64,000 nt of DNA from positions 124,001 to 188,000 of the forward strand of contig NZ_JPSY01000003.1 in NCBI RefSeq assembly GCF_000763375.1, written 5' to 3'. Positions 62,232-64,000 of the stretch are shown in pieces (position 1 is the stretch's first letter; every line of letters begins with the position of its first letter). Made by a program: the position numbers and the translations under genes. The DNA is from Microbacterium profundi. Lineage in GTDB: Bacteria; Actinomycetota; Actinomycetes; Actinomycetales; Microbacteriaceae. The notes beneath the pieces are model-generated. The model was not told the DNA's origin. It did not search any database and was given only the letters and a program-made list of their open reading frames with translations.

Positions 62232-64000
62232 TCAGCGCCGGTCGTGCAGAGGCAGGTCGATGGCGCCGGTCTCCCCCGCATTACGGGCGACGGGAATACG
62301 GGTGCCGAGCACCTGGGACACGATGTCCTGCGCGATCTTCGGCGCCGCGAGCCCGGCATCCGCGAGGATCTGATCACGGGATGCATGATCGATGAACTCA
62401 TCCGGCAGCCCCAGCTCATCCACTGCCGTGTCGATGCCGGCCTCGCGAAGCACCTGGCGCACGCGCGTGCCGATGCCGCCGACGCGGATGCCGTCCTCCA
62501 GAGTGATCACGAGACGGTGAGACCGCGCCAGGTCGATGACCGACCGCTGCACGGGGATCGCCCAGCGCGGATCGATGACCGTCGCACCGATGCCCTGCGC
62601 ACGAAGACGCGCGGCGACATCCATGGCCATGGCGGCGAACGGTCCGATCGCGACGATCAGCACGTCCTCGCTCTCACCGCGCGACAGCACGTCGACACCG
62701 TCATCGAGGCGCTCGAGCGCGGGGATGTCGGCGGCGACCTCACCCTTCGGGAACCGGATGACGGTCGGCGCGTCGTCCACGGCCACCGCCTCGTCGAGGG
62801 CTTCCTTGAGCCGCGCGCCGTCGCGAGGTGCCGCGATGCGGATGTGCGGCACGATCTGCAGCATCGCGAGATCCCACATGCCGTGGTGGCTGGGTCCGTC
62901 GGGGCCGGTGACTCCTGCTCTGTCCAGGACGAACGTGACACCGGCCCTGTGCAGAGCGACGTCCATCAGCACCTGGTCGAAGGCGCGCCCCATGAAGGTG
63001 GCGTAGAGGGCGACGACCGGATGAAGTCCGCCGAAGGCGAGCCCGGCGGCGGATGCCACGGCGTGCTGCTCAGCGATCCCCACGTCGTACACGCGGTCGG
63101 GGAAGCGCTCCGCGAACGGAGCGAGGCCGGTCGGTCGGAGCATCGCCGCGGTCATCGCGATGACCTTCGGGTCGCGCTCCCCCACGCGCACCAGCGAATC
63201 AGAGAACACATCGGTCCAGCTCTGCCCGCTGCTCGACAGCGATTCGCCGGTCACCGGATCTATGCGATTGACGGCATGGAACTGGTCGGCCTCGTCGTCG
63301 CGTGCGGGCTGGTAACCACGCCCCTTCTGGGTTATGGCGTGCACGAGCACTGGAGCACCGTAGGACTTGGCGAGTTCGAGTGTCTCGAGCAGTGCCGGTA
63401 TGTCATGGCCGTCGACGGGTCCGAGGTACTTTATGTCGAGATTGGAATACAGCGCCTCGTTGTTCGTGAAGCGGGACAGGAACCCGTGGGTGCCGCCACG
63501 GATGCCGCGGAACATCGCGCGACCCACCGGACCGAACACGCGGAAGAGCCGGTCGGACTTGCGGTGCAGGTCCTTGTAGGCCGCCGCCGTGCGCACGCGG
63601 TTGAGATAGCGGGACATGCCGCCGATCGTCGGAGCGTAGGAGCGCCCGTTGTCGTTGACGACGATCACGAGGTTGCGGTCGTTGTCGTCGGTGATGTTGT
63701 TCAGTGCCTCCCACGTCATGCCGCCTGTGAGGGCGCCATCGCCCACGACGGCCACGACGTGGCGGTCAGAGCGGCCGGTGGCTGTCAGCGCCCTGGAGAC
63801 GCCGTCGGCCCAGCTCAGCGAGCTGGACGCGTGGGAGGACTCCACTACGTCGTGCGGGCTCTCGCTGCGCTGCGGGTAGCCGGCGAGTCCGCCACGCACA
63901 CGCAGTGCGGAGAAGTCCTGCCTGCCGGTGAGCAGCTTGTGCACGTACGACTGATGCCCGGTGTCGAAGATGATCGGGTCGTCCGGTGACTCGAAGACGC
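62232..64000 (-). CDS. dxs: 1-deoxy-D-xylulose-5-phosphate synthase, N-terminus outside window
   Basis: 589 codons are present; the first about 50 lie beyond the right edge. It condenses pyruvate and glyceraldehyde 3-phosphate, the first step of the MEP isoprenoid route. FDTGHQSYVHKLLTGR, the thiamine-diphosphate site VVAVVGDGALTGGMTWEALN NITD-type, GRSYAPTIGGMSRYL, and pyrimidine-domain RPTGLAPFAERFPDRVYDVG then IAEQHAVASAAGLAFGGLHP are clear. The transketolase C-terminal domain ends it. Its 3' end faces paralogue B, 27 bp apart. Confidence 0.95.
   Translation of the reverse strand, partial: VFESPDDPIIFDTGHQSYVHKLLTGRQDFSALRVRGGLAGYPQRSESPHDVVESSHASSSLSWADGVSRALTATGRSDRHVVAVVGDGALTGGMTWEALNNITDDNDRNLVIVVNDNGRSYAPTIGGMSRYLNRVRTAAAYKDLHRKSDRLFRVFGPVGRAMFRGIRGGTHGFLSRFTNNEALYSNLDIKYLGPVDGHDIPALLETLELAKSYGAPVLVHAITQKGRGYQPARDDEADQFHAVNRIDPVTGESLSSSGQSWTDVFSDSLVRVGERDPKVIAMTAAMLRPTGLAPFAERFPDRVYDVGIAEQHAVASAAGLAFGGLHPVVALYATFMGRAFDQVLMDVALHRAGVTFVLDRAGVTGPDGPSHHGMWDLAMLQIVPHIRIAAPRDGARLKEALDEAVAVDDAPTVIRFPKGEVAADIPALERLDDGVDVLSRGESEDVLIVAIGPFAAMAMDVAARLRAQGIGATVIDPRWAIPVQRSVIDLARSHRLVITLEDGIRVGGIGTRVRQVLREAGIDTAVDELGLPDEFIDHASRDQILADAGLAAPKIAQDIVSQVLGTRIPVARNAGETGAIDLPLHDRR

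Overview
The window looks like a chromosome segment of a high-GC actinobacterium of the Microbacteriaceae, most like Microbacterium. Supporting signs are heavy GTG start use, many 4-base start/stop overlaps, TANNNT promoters exactly 6 bases upstream of start codons (leaderless genes), the block secDF-yajC-ruvBAC-yebC-pdxTS, and actinobacterial families such as DUF3000 and DUF349. This assignment is inference from gene content.

Left part (1-30.7 kb) is mostly core genome on the minus strand. It holds mltG-ruvX-alaS, rpsD and rarA. A nitrite-assimilation and siroheme operon follows (nirB, nirD, a fused cobA/precorrin-2 dehydrogenase, a uroporphyrinogen-III synthase with a DNA-binding tail, and a sirohydrochlorin chelatase). 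Next come a plus-strand DUF349 gene and an AbiEi-like gene, then rel, secF-secD-yajC, ruvB-ruvA-ruvC, yebC, and vitamin B6 genes (pdxT, pdxS, divergent pdxR, pdxY). A cluster of dispersed repeats precedes the HIT gene and thrS.

The middle (30.8-46 kb) is accessory DNA. An IS1182-type element carries a glutaminase gene fragment in place of its transposase centre. A small island has a Phd/YefM-RelE-type toxin-antitoxin pair with paired TGTACA operators and a nucleotidyltransferase/HTH pair. A tRNA cluster (Gly, Cys, Val on minus; Val-CAC on plus) follows. The Val-CAC gene is the attachment site of a decayed 2.3-kb integrated element bounded by a 43-bp direct repeat. A cupin regulator, a thioredoxin-reductase-like enzyme and a methyltransferase come next. 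The methyltransferase is cut in two by a 5.0-kb compound ISL3 insertion carrying a GlxA-like regulator, a small monooxygenase and an IS3 element. Removing the insertion and its target duplication restores a 218-codon frame.

Right part (46-64 kb) returns to chromosomal content. It has small membrane proteins, a DUF1611 protein, orphan GIY-YIG-like and PemK-like genes, the ammonium transporter, zapE, a sulfurtransferase with sufE, a membrane-anchored hydrolase, DUF3000, ribonuclease D, a fatty-acid beta-oxidation pair, an SPFH-like protein, a TetR gene coupled to two paralogous membrane proteins, and dxs running off the right edge.

GTnAC-n6-type repeats like GlnR boxes lie upstream of both nirB and amt, suggesting shared nitrogen control. 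The most unusual structures are the glutaminase fragment in the IS, the compound ISL3 insertion, the toxin-first nucleotidyltransferase/HTH pair and the TetR/twin-membrane-protein operon.
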